A DNA stretch of 64,000 bases from NCBI RefSeq assembly GCF_959029255.1, contig NZ_CAUFUE010000010.1:1-64000 (forward strand). The letters run 5' to 3'. The notes under the pieces are model-generated. The model saw only the letters and a list, made by a program, of their open reading frames with translations. It ran no database searches and was not told where the DNA came from. Of the stretch, positions 1-6,561 are shown one piece after another (within the stretch, counting starts at the first letter, position 1; every line of letters begins with the position of its first letter). This stretch comes from an uncultured Bacteroides sp. (lineage in GTDB: Bacteria; Bacteroidota; Bacteroidia; Bacteroidales; Bacteroidaceae). The position numbers were made by a program, and so were the translations under genes.

Positions 1-235
1 CTGAGATATTAAATCCCCAGTTTACAAATATTGCTAAATAACTAACTATTGCCTGGGAATATATAATTACACCATATAAATCTTTTCCTAAAGTATTAAC
101 TAAATAAGGATATGTGACAAGTGGAATTAATAGGTTACAAAGCTGTAATAAAGTTAAGTAGCCAAAATTCTCAACTAAAACTTTATATCTATGAATATAT
201 TCAAGTATTTTTTTTATCCTACATACTAAAAACAT
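1..235 (-). CDS. Wzx-type polysaccharide flippase, N-terminal fragment
   Basis: The minus strand is open from an ATG at 235 to the window edge and gives 78 residues; the 3' end lies outside the window. After a basic start (residues 1-22) comes ENFGYLTLLQ, then LLIPLVTYPYLVNTLG and YGVIIYSQAIVSYLAIFVNWGFN. This is the typical first two membrane helices of the Wzx/polysaccharide_synt family, which flips lipid-linked repeat units across the inner membrane. An in-frame TAA lies 21 bases upstream of the ATG, and a TTG 15 bases upstream is the only other start. It follows the esterase gene by 27 bases, so the two are probably co-transcribed. The DNA is far more AT-rich than the rest of the window, as is usual for capsule genes. 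Confidence 0.8.
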   Translation of the reverse strand, partial: MFLVCRIKKILEYIHRYKVLVENFGYLTLLQLCNLLIPLVTYPYLVNTLGKDLYGVIIYSQAIVSYLAIFVNWGFNIS

Positions 236-262
236 AAAAGGATCGGCCAAAATTTAGAACAA

Positions 263-1183
263 TCAATATGTGTAATACTGAGAAATATAAGTAAAACTTA
301 ATTGTAGAGCTTCACGCCAATATGGCCAAGTATGTTTTCCATTTCCCATTCTAAATTCATGGGATATTCCTTTTTCCATCAAAAGAACATGCAACAAAGC
401 ATTTCCTCTATATAAATAGTCTTCATCTCCACAGTCAATATAATATTTCACGCTATTTATACTCGTTTTATCAAGTTTATCTATTAAATATAATGGATTT
501 TCATCTTTCCATTGTGATTTTAATCTATCTTCTCTATCAAAATTTAAGAACATCATTTTAAATCTATCACCAAACATATCCTCATCCATATAGACAATTT
601 CATCATCCGTAAAAATAGCTGGACTAAAGGCAACGCAAGCCTGAAAGACATCTGAATAAGTCATTGATAATTTTAAAGCTCCAAAGCCTCCCATTGAAAC
701 ACCACTAATAATTCTCCTTTGTTTTGTTCCACCACATCTCCACGTTTTTTCAATCATCGGAATAAATTCTTTAATAAATGCATCCTCCCAATAATAATTT
801 TCAGATTTAACATTGCAATACCATGTATTCTCACCATTGGGCATTACAACTATAGCTCCAGGCATTACATTAGAAGATATTGCTTCATCCATTAATTGAT
901 CTATTTTACCATATTCTATCCACGAATTCTCATCATTTCCAGAACCATGAAGTAATATTAACATAGGATAGGTTCTATCTGAAATATAATAATCTGGAGG
1001 TAAATATATTGAATAAGAAATTTCTTTTTTCAATATAGAACTTTTAATTGATTTACCTTGAAATACAAATCCTATTTTCGCATTCTCTATTACATTTTTG
1101 TCACATCCCAAAATAGTAAATATAGAGAAGCAAAAAATTAGAAACCATTTAATATTTAAATTAATAAAATTCATAAATTCCAT
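263..1183 (-). CDS. Esterase lipoprotein of the polysaccharide locus (alpha/beta hydrolase, esterase D/PF00756 type)
   Basis: A 306-residue protein with a lipoprotein signal (hydrophobic segment 12-26, lipobox ILGC, Cys27), so it is probably anchored in a membrane facing the periplasm or the surface. The alpha/beta-hydrolase core is clear: LILLHGSG at 75-82, nucleophile elbow GVSMG at 161-165 (Ser163), probable acid Asp250 or Asp253, and His284 in GKHTW. This layout matches the putative-esterase family that includes feruloyl and acetyl-xylan esterases. It sits between upxY and a flippase in AT-rich DNA, so removal of O-acetyl or similar groups from the polysaccharide is a reasonable inference, but the substrate is not visible. 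ATG codons at residues 1 and 4 are both possible starts. No clear promoter box was found just upstream; expression probably comes from the upxY promoter. Confidence 0.8.
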   Translation of the reverse strand: MEFMNFINLNIKWFLIFCFSIFTILGCDKNVIENAKIGFVFQGKSIKSSILKKEISYSIYLPPDYYISDRTYPMLILLHGSGNDENSWIEYGKIDQLMDEAISSNVMPGAIVVMPNGENTWYCNVKSENYYWEDAFIKEFIPMIEKTWRCGGTKQRRIISGVSMGGFGALKLSMTYSDVFQACVAFSPAIFTDDEIVYMDEDMFGDRFKMMFLNFDREDRLKSQWKDENPLYLIDKLDKTSINSVKYYIDCGDEDYLYRGNALLHVLLMEKGISHEFRMGNGKHTWPYWREALQLSFTYISQYYTY

Positions 1184-1466
1184 TAATAATCAAAGTAGGA
1201 TATATCCTTTTTATAAGGAACACCTAACAAAAGTGTTATCAAATTCAAATATTTTTCAACTATTGACATATAGATAAAAAATGGAAACTATTAAAAACTA
1301 TCCAAGAGTCATATAATGAATACTTACAAATGACACCTATGTCACCCTCTTTTATAACTTTATATACATATACATAAAACGTAATATCAAGTATTGATTC
1401 GTTGAATACATATATATAGTATAGAAAGTTAGAAAAACGCTTGCCAAAGGTGTCATCGGCATCATA

Positions 1467-1571
1467 CTAAAGATGATGATTGGCAATCTAAACATGATAG
1501 TTAGCAGCCTAAACATGATGATGAGCAGCCTAAACATGATGATGAGTAATCTAAACATCATCATGGCGCCC
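1467..1571. repeat. 21-bp tandem repeat, about five copies, downstream of upxY
   Basis: Units begin at 1467, 1488, 1509, 1530 and 1551, each 21 bases long with consensus CTAAACATGATGATGAGCAG plus one base; the first and last copies are degenerate. Because the period is divisible by three, the minus strand is open through the array and encodes a repeated heptapeptide, MFRLLII, inside a possible 70-residue ORF (ATG at 1564, stop at 1352). The array lies 30 bases after the upxY stop, where a upxZ gene is found in classical Bacteroides fragilis capsule loci. The remaining 1184-1466 stretch is AT-rich and shows no gene or promoter that I can support. Whether the ORF is translated is unknown. Confidence 0.75.
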
Positions 1572-1601
1572 GCCAATCATCAGTAAGAGTATTTACATTT
1601 G

Positions 1602-2231
1602 TTATGCTTCAATCGGTTCTATGAGTGAAGGATGAATAAAAGCTGTAGCTACCGCCATGATACCCTGGATAGCCACTACAACACGACGATCACCCTTAAT
1701 ACGGATGAATTCCCCTTCTACCCCTTCAAAAATGCCACCGGTGATACGGACACGGGTACCCTTCGCCATGTTGACGCAAGTAGGGTCAAGATAAACGAGT
1801 TGCTGGTCAAAGTTACCGGCAACGGCGATGAAATTGCGCATTTGTACATCGGGGATGGTGATGGGTTGACGGGTTTCGCGATCCATGATATAACGGATGG
1901 GAAGAACAGTACCTCTCACCTCTTTTATTTCATCGAGTTGCTTGCGGGTAGTATGGACAAACACCAAATTGTGAACTACCGGAACGAGCTTCCGCATTTT
2001 ACGCTCACCCTTTATGATGTATTTATAATGCATCGGGATAAAGTTCTCAATCCCCTCCGTGTCCAGATACTCCTTCAGAACAAGTTCCCGGCTATAGGTG
2101 ATGCGCAAGGCATACCAATGCAATTGAGGAGACTTATTTAATTCTGTATTGGAAGTTAAAATTGGAGAGTTCATCGCATCATTCTCGTCAGGACATTCTT
2201 TGGGGACATTGAAAAAAGATACTCTTTTCAA
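1602..2231 (-). CDS. upxY: UpxY-family transcription antitermination factor (NusG-like)
   Basis: 209 residues: a variable N-terminal tail (1-36), an NGN domain starting at HWYALRITYSRELVLKEYL (38-56) and running to about 140, and a KOW motif around 158-185 (KGTRVRITGGIFEGVEGEF). UpxY proteins are NusG paralogues encoded first in Bacteroides capsule operons; they act on RNA polymerase in the 5' leader of their own operon to prevent early termination. The position fits: it is the first gene after a good promoter, with a leader of about 140 bases, followed by polysaccharide genes on the same strand. The usual companion upxZ, an inhibitor of other loci's UpxY, is not present next to it. The ATG at 2231 begins MKRVSFFNVPKE; later starts are possible since the first 35 residues are not conserved-looking. 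Confidence 0.92.
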   Translation of the reverse strand: MKRVSFFNVPKECPDENDAMNSPILTSNTELNKSPQLHWYALRITYSRELVLKEYLDTEGIENFIPMHYKYIIKGERKMRKLVPVVHNLVFVHTTRKQLDEIKEVRGTVLPIRYIMDRETRQPITIPDVQMRNFIAVAGNFDQQLVYLDPTCVNMAKGTRVRITGGIFEGVEGEFIRIKGDRRVVVAIQGIMAVATAFIHPSLIEPIEA

Positions 2232-2377
2232 TCAAGTAGTAAAGAAGTGATGTCAAGTTTAGTATTTTCATTGTCAAAATCAAGTTCCCCTATCGCAGGC
2301 GGAGTGGCTTGAACAACGATAAAAATGAACGCATTTATAAGACAAAGATGTTTTTTAAAACGTTCGATTGATGCGTG

Positions 2378-2408
2378 CAAAGATAAGGGCGATTTTTATA
2401 TCCGCAAA
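2378..2408 (-). promoter_or_regulatory. Promoter of the upxY polysaccharide operon
   Basis: On the minus strand TTTG (2408-2405), a 19-base spacer, and TATCTTTG (2385-2378) match the Bacteroides consensus TTTG-N19-TAnnTTTG. Transcription would start near 2370 and give an upxY leader of about 140 bases, a suitable target for the antiterminator. The 2232-2670 gap holds this promoter, the leader and the palindrome array at 2554-2657; no gene was recognised there. Confidence 0.7.
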
Positions 2409-2553
2409 ATGTTTGATAAGAAATATTTCTGAATTATTTTTAATAGACTGATTAGTAAGACTATTTGATATAAAAAACTTATTTAGATGTTTTACCTTTT
2501 CAATATTTTTCTCACCTGTTTTCCATAGTTTATAAGACATCTGTACATAGGAT

Positions 2554-2657
2554 GTTAACTTCATATCAAGCAAGAAGTTAACTCAGTAACTCACACTTAG
2601 TTAACTTCTTGCAATTACGAAGTTAACATATTATGGACTAGTTAGTTAACTTCGTAA
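2554..2657. repeat. Array of alternating GTTAACTTC palindrome half-sites
   Basis: GTTAACTTC occurs at 2554, 2600 and 2645, and its reverse complement GAAGTTAAC at 2574 and 2619, so orientation alternates with spacing 20, 26, 19 and 26 bases (a period of 45-46). Two longer perfect inverted repeats result: 14 bases at 2570-2583 with 2599-2612, and 13 bases at 2615-2627 with 2645-2657. No T-run follows on the minus strand, so it does not look like an ordinary lipB terminator. It lies exactly between lipB and the polysaccharide promoter. Function unknown: a protein-binding array, recombination site or locus boundary are all possible. Confidence 0.75.
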
Positions 2658-2670
2658 AAGTTCAAATATA

Positions 2671-3333
2671 TTAATATTCAAGTAAATGCTGTAATTCTGT
2701 TGAAATCTTCTCCTTTACTTCTTCCATCGGCACTTCATGTCCCAACTCTTTTTGAAGAGACGTAACGCCTTTATCCACAAACCCACAAGGATGGATATAA
2801 CTGAAATAGCGTAAATCCGTATTTACATTGAGAGCCAGTCCATGCATGGTTACATAATGGCTGCTACGCACACCGATAGCGCAAATTTTACGGGCACGGG
2901 AAGTATCTCCGTCCAACCAAACTCCCGTCGCTTTATCTACACGCCCCGCTGTTATTCCATAATAAGCACACACATGGATTACGGCTTCTTCCAATAAATG
3001 AACATATTCTTTCAAGCCCAAAGAAAATTCTTCAAGATTCAGGATGGGATAACAGACTAATTGCCCCGGACCATGATATGTGATATCCCCGCCACGGTCG
3101 ATATGATACAACGTCGCACCAATCTTTTGAAGTTGTTCTTCACTCAGCAACATATTTGCTTCCTTACCGCTACGACCCAATGTATAAACATGAGGATGCT
3201 CACAGAGGATAATATGGTTTACATACTCCTCACCTGCCTGCTTAGCATGCACAAGTGCATCAAACCATTCAGTTTGCCTATCCCAAGCTTCAGGATAGGG
3301 TATTACTTTCCAATCTACAGTTTCTAATTTCAT
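2671..3333 (-). CDS. lipB: Octanoyl-[acyl-carrier-protein]:protein N-octanoyltransferase
   Basis: LipB moves octanoate from acyl carrier protein to lipoyl domains, the first step of lipoate assembly. From the chosen start MKLETVDWKV the protein has 220 residues, the normal size. Signature motifs are present: EHPHVYTLGRSG, RGGDITYHGPGQ (80-91), the catalytic Lys149 in KICAIGVRSS, and the acyl-accepting Cys183 in HPCGFVDKGVTSL. An upstream in-frame extension of 13 codons is open, but a TATATTTG promoter box (3346-3339) lies inside it, so translation must begin at 3333, very close to the transcript's 5' end. In this window the glycine cleavage P protein (gcvP) belongs to a complex whose H protein needs this modification. 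Confidence 0.95.
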   Translation of the reverse strand: MKLETVDWKVIPYPEAWDRQTEWFDALVHAKQAGEEYVNHIILCEHPHVYTLGRSGKEANMLLSEEQLQKIGATLYHIDRGGDITYHGPGQLVCYPILNLEEFSLGLKEYVHLLEEAVIHVCAYYGITAGRVDKATGVWLDGDTSRARKICAIGVRSSHYVTMHGLALNVNTDLRYFSYIHPCGFVDKGVTSLQKELGHEVPMEEVKEKISTELQHLLEY

Positions 3334-3338
3334 AGAAG

Positions 3339-3346
3339 CAAATATA
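3339..3346 (-). promoter_or_regulatory. -7 box upstream of lipB
   Basis: TATATTTG on the minus strand, five bases before the lipB ATG. A TTTG lies upstream at 3373-3370, but with a long 23-base spacer. Transcription would begin at or a few bases from the ATG, implying a leaderless or nearly leaderless mRNA. Confidence 0.45.
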
Positions 3347-3410
3347 ATATACTTTTCTAAATTAACGGGCAAAAATTAAGTATCTTCCGCCAGATTTTCG
3401 CAAAAAAGTG

Positions 3411-3418
3411 TACCTTTG
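3411..3418 (+). promoter_or_regulatory. -7 box of the AraC-family gene
   Basis: TACCTTTG matches the Bacteroides -7 consensus and lies 24 bases before the chosen ATG at 3443. No good -33 TTTG is visible at the usual distance. Its position excludes the longer reading that would start at 3416. Confidence 0.5.
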
Positions 3419-3442
3419 TACAAATCAAAGACGACAATAGCT

Positions 3443-4276
3443 ATGGAATTCCCACAAGTAGACCTACCCGTAGATATCATTGCATGGACAGATGTAACGG
3501 AGGATATTCTGAGTATATATAAGCAGTCATGCCGCCTGAAAGCATGCATTTTTGCCCTTTGTACAGAAGGTTCCATCATAGTATCCATAAACCTGATGGA
3601 TACTGAAATCAAACAGGGGGATTTCATCACGTTGCTTCCCGGTACTATCATCCAGTTCTACGGACAGAAAGAAAAAGTACGGATTTGCTTTGCGGGCTTC
3701 TCCGAGCACTGCCTCAACGGAGTCAACCTGATTCAGTCTACCATGTCGTCCTATTCCAATATATTGGAAACTCCTGTATTGCCCGTCAACGAATTGGTCG
3801 CCTCCTATTTCAAAGATTATTTTTCCCTATTGTCACGTATCTCCACCGGGCCCTATATGCCCAATACGAGAATGGCGCAAAATATACTGAATATCATCCT
3901 CTATGGCATAGACGAACTGTATAGCAGACGCCCGCAGACACAGAAAGGAGCCAAGAGCCGCAAAGAGGAAATCTGCCGCGAACTGATACAACTGGTTATC
4001 GAGAATTATACGCGCGAACGCCGCGCACAGTTCTACGCCGACAAATTGGGTATCTCGTTGCAACACCTCAGTACCACTGTAAAACAAGTCACAGGAAGAA
4101 ATGTGCTGGATATCATTGCCCATGTGGTCATTATCGACATCAAGGCAAAACTGAAATCCAGCAATATGACAATCCAGGAGATAGCCTATTCGCTGAACTT
4201 CCCCAGTGCTTCATTCTTTGGAAAATACTTCAAGAGACACATGGGAATAAGCCCGCTGGAATACAGGAACAGTTAA
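3443..4276 (+). CDS. AraC-family transcriptional regulator
   Basis: From MEFPQVDL the protein has 277 residues. The last 100 residues hold two helix-turn-helix motifs typical of AraC/XylS proteins (FYADKLGISLQHLSTTVKQVTG, then MTIQEIAYSLNFPSASFFGKYFKRHMGISPLEYR). The N-terminal half resembles a cupin-like sensor domain with no recognisable ligand motif. The gene converges on the P-type ATPase gene with overlapping stop codons (4273-4276), so the pair shares no 3' untranslated DNA. AraC regulators often sit beside copper ATPase genes in Bacteroides, so it may respond to metal or envelope stress, but that is inference from context. Confidence 0.9.
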   Translation: MEFPQVDLPVDIIAWTDVTEDILSIYKQSCRLKACIFALCTEGSIIVSINLMDTEIKQGDFITLLPGTIIQFYGQKEKVRICFAGFSEHCLNGVNLIQSTMSSYSNILETPVLPVNELVASYFKDYFSLLSRISTGPYMPNTRMAQNILNIILYGIDELYSRRPQTQKGAKSRKEEICRELIQLVIENYTRERRAQFYADKLGISLQHLSTTVKQVTGRNVLDIIAHVVIIDIKAKLKSSNMTIQEIAYSLNFPSASFFGKYFKRHMGISPLEYRNS

Positions 4277-5928
4277 TATTTCAGTTTCAGACTACTCAGC
4301 ACTACGGATATACCCGCCAATGCCATAGCGACAGTTGCCAATGCAGGTGTCAGCAGTATTCCATAAACCGGATAAAGCACGCCCGCTGCAATGGGAATAC
4401 CTATCAAATTGAAAATCAGCGCCCAGAACAAATTTTGATGTATCAGTCCCGTAACCTGGCGGGACAGGCTGAATGCTTTGGGCAATAGCAACAAATCAGA
4501 TGTTTTCAATGTTACCATGGAGATATCCATAGCGATATCTTTCCCCTCACCCATCGCTATACTGACATCGGCAGTCTCCAACGCTTGTGTATCGTTAACG
4601 CCATCACCTACCATAGCCACCGTCCTGCCTTGTAACTGGAGTTCATGGATAAAGTTTTCCTTATCTTCGGGCAAGGCATCGGAGATATAGCGGATGATGC
4701 CCAAACGACCGGCAACAGACGATGCGGTACGCTCACCGTCACTCGTCAACATACAGACTTCGATATCTTGTCCGCGAAGTTCCTTGATAGCTTCGGCAGA
4801 AGTCGGTTTTATCTGGTCTTTGATGGCGATGAAAGAAACCAGCTCATTCTCACGGCCAAAATAGACGATACTATTACCATCCGATTCATATTGGGCAAGC
4901 ATATCGCCTAAAATATCAGAAAGATAAACCTGATAATCTTTTAACAGTTTATGGTTACCTACCCAATATACCACACCTTTATAAACCACTTCCACCCCTT
5001 TTTCCGAAAGTTTCTCGTAACTCTCCAGGACGGCAGGCGCTACATTTTCTTCTTTCTCCAAAGCGGCGACAATGGAATTAATCAAAATATGATCGGTTTT
5101 CATTCCGGCAGCCAAAAGAATATTCTTGAAATGTTCTTCCTGAGCTTGTACCCATAACCAACCGGTTATCGAAGGATGCCCCTCTGTCAGCGTACCGGTC
5201 TTATCAAGAACAACTACATCCACATCGGGCATTTGCTCCAAAGCCCAAGCTTCTTTTATCAGGATATGGTTTTCGGACGCCCTGTTCTTTCCTACCATCA
5301 AGGCAACGGGTGTCACCAGTGCCAAGGCGCACGGACAGGCCATCACCCATACGGAAATGGCAGAATAGACACCATGCGACATAGCTTCTTTTCCGCCGAA
5401 AAATATCCAGGCGATAAAGGTCAGAACGGACAAGGCGAAAATAGCGGAAATAAACCCTCCCGTAATACGGGTACTGATGGAAGGGGCATCATGCAAGATA
5501 CGTCTCTCCAACATTTTGCCGGTGAGGATAATAGCTACAATGATGGCAATTGTTTCATAATATACATGAGGTTGCAACCCACGGGTATACCAAAAACCGG
5601 GGAGGAAAGTATTGAATACACTGAACAGGAAAGTAATGGAAATACTGATTGCCGCCAGTGTATCCATATTATAATATCCTATATAAAATTGTTTCCATGC
5701 GCTTGCATAAAAAGGAATGCTGAATAACAACAACACAAGGATAACCAGTATCAACTGTATCACGTCGATATATGGAATATTCACAAAGTTTGCCAGCAAT
5801 ACCAAGAGAATGGTGAAAATCCATGCGCCCGCCACCCGCAACTTCGAGTAAAAATTATGTTTGTTTTCAGCGCACCCCGTGTCGTACATATTCAACACAG
5901 GATATGCTTTTCTGAATATATTGCTCAT
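4273..5928 (-). CDS. P1B-type (copper-type) ATPase paralogue lacking the actuator domain
   Basis: 551 residues instead of about 700-750. Copper-ATPase landmarks are visible in order: membrane segment with NMDTLAAISISITFLFS (88-104), CPC at 198-200, DKTGT at 242-246 (phosphorylated Asp242), GDGVND at 441-446 and the last membrane pair (498-550). However, after LTGKMLERR (136-143) the sequence passes almost directly to APSISTRITGGFISAIF, where a normal protein has about 110 residues of actuator domain with TGE(S); that domain is absent, cleanly and in frame. The N-terminal metal-binding domain is reduced to RKAYPVLNM. Other landmarks are altered: HP reads His280-Ile, the GxG loop reads SEKG (308-311), TGD reads TSD (395-397), and the last-helix MSS reads LAG. 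It keeps a good reading frame, so a non-transporting or regulatory role is possible; a decaying gene is the alternative. Confidence 0.85.
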   Translation of the reverse strand: MSNIFRKAYPVLNMYDTGCAENKHNFYSKLRVAGAWIFTILLVLLANFVNIPYIDVIQLILVILVLLLFSIPFYASAWKQFYIGYYNMDTLAAISISITFLFSVFNTFLPGFWYTRGLQPHVYYETIAIIVAIILTGKMLERRILHDAPSISTRITGGFISAIFALSVLTFIAWIFFGGKEAMSHGVYSAISVWVMACPCALALVTPVALMVGKNRASENHILIKEAWALEQMPDVDVVVLDKTGTLTEGHPSITGWLWVQAQEEHFKNILLAAGMKTDHILINSIVAALEKEENVAPAVLESYEKLSEKGVEVVYKGVVYWVGNHKLLKDYQVYLSDILGDMLAQYESDGNSIVYFGRENELVSFIAIKDQIKPTSAEAIKELRGQDIEVCMLTSDGERTASSVAGRLGIIRYISDALPEDKENFIHELQLQGRTVAMVGDGVNDTQALETADVSIAMGEGKDIAMDISMVTLKTSDLLLLPKAFSLSRQVTGLIHQNLFWALIFNLIGIPIAAGVLYPVYGILLTPALATVAMALAGISVVLSSLKLKY

Positions 5929-5946
5929 TCAATTTATATTTTATTT

Positions 5947-6074
5947 AAGTTTCGCAAGCTCAACTAATAAGTTGACAAGGTATCAGTTGACGAGTGGACA
6001 AGGGAGAAAGTATCTTTCCTTGTAAACTTGTTCCTTGTCAACTTGTCAACTAATAAGTTGAGCTTGCGAAACTT
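5947..6074. repeat. Long inverted repeat upstream of the P-ATPase gene
   Basis: Arms 5947-5979 and 6042-6074 are 33 bases each and pair along their length except for the central five bases, which are themselves the loop of a smaller hairpin (CAACTAATAAGTTG) in each arm. The 62-base middle contains further TTGACAAG and CTTGT motifs. The element begins 19 bases upstream of the ATPase start codon, so it lies where its promoter should be. It looks like a small non-coding palindromic element. The rest of 5929-6561 contains two dispersed repeats (listed separately) and the promoter of the next gene, but no gene I can support. Confidence 0.7.
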
Positions 6075-6167
6075 GAGTATTTTAGATTATTGCCTTTCCG
6101 CTTTGATTAATCAACAACCGGAATAGGTGCTTTGTTCAATTCCTTCTTATCAGTTGTTTTCATCAAT

Positions 6168-6276
6168 CAGAGGTTTAGACCATTTTCCTACCTGCACCCT
6201 GTCCGCACCGTACCCGAGCCGTACCCGGTCCGTACCAAGTCCAATCTTATAGATACGGAGCAAACACGGTTTTGGT
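6168..6276 (+). repeat. Dispersed 109-bp intergenic repeat, copy 1
   Basis: This stretch aligns without gaps to 38400-38508; by eye 93 of 109 positions match. The most conserved blocks are CGTACCCGAGCCGTACCCGG and the last 28 bases, which run from ATAGATACGGAG to GGTTTTGGT. The GC-rich middle is itself a short tandem of a CCGTACCCGAG-like unit. It is intergenic here and at the second copy. A 67-residue reading frame crosses it, but the frame is not kept as a protein at the other copy. Confidence 0.85.
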
Positions 6277-6337
6277 ATAGCTCGGATAAGGAGGAAAAGG
6301 AAGAATGGAACAATGAAATGAAGAATGAAGAATGAAG

Positions 6338-6390
6338 AATGAAGAATTTGGCTGCGCTATGCAAGCATGCTGCAAAGTAATTCTTCATTC
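6338..6390 (+). repeat. Dispersed 53-bp hairpin repeat, copy 1
   Basis: A stem AATGAAGAATT / AATTCTTCATT encloses a loop containing GGCTGCGCTATGCAAGCATG. The same 53 bases recur at 43931-43983 with six differences. Both copies are flanked by variable numbers of GAAGAAT or ATTCTTCATTCTTA heptamer-like repeats, which suggests slippage or successive insertion. Confidence 0.85.
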
Positions 6391-6505
6391 TTCATTCTTA
6401 ATTCTTCATTAAATCACCATTTATCCGTTCTCTTTATGAACCAGTTTTAACCCTTATATGGAATAGATTTTTCTTTTTTTATGCATACAGTTCGTTAATA
6501 TGTCC

Positions 6506-6513
6506 TATATTTG
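6506..6513 (+). promoter_or_regulatory. -7 box of the DUF3298 lipoprotein / rsmG gene group
   Basis: TATATTTG, 48 bases before the ATG at 6562. No consensus -33 element at the expected distance. It is the only clear box between the repeat block and the gene. Confidence 0.45.
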
Positions 6514-6561
6514 TCGATAAAGATTCTTGATTGGAATGTTGATTTATAAACAAAATTCAAT

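Noticed and set aside
1632..2141. A 169-codon frame opposite upxY
   Set aside because: The antisense upxY protein has clear NGN and KOW motifs; this frame has none.
2554..2657. CRISPR-like array
   Set aside because: Repeats are only nine bases, alternate in orientation, and no cas genes are present.
2230..2660. Invertible capsule promoter
   Set aside because: The inverted repeats at 2554-2657 all lie on one side of the promoter; no matching repeat was found on the other side, and the promoter already faces upxY. The ON state of a larger inversion cannot be excluded.
6132..6335. Short ORF in the repeat block
   Set aside because: It is made of the 109-bp repeat and heptamer repeats, and the frame is not kept at the second copy.
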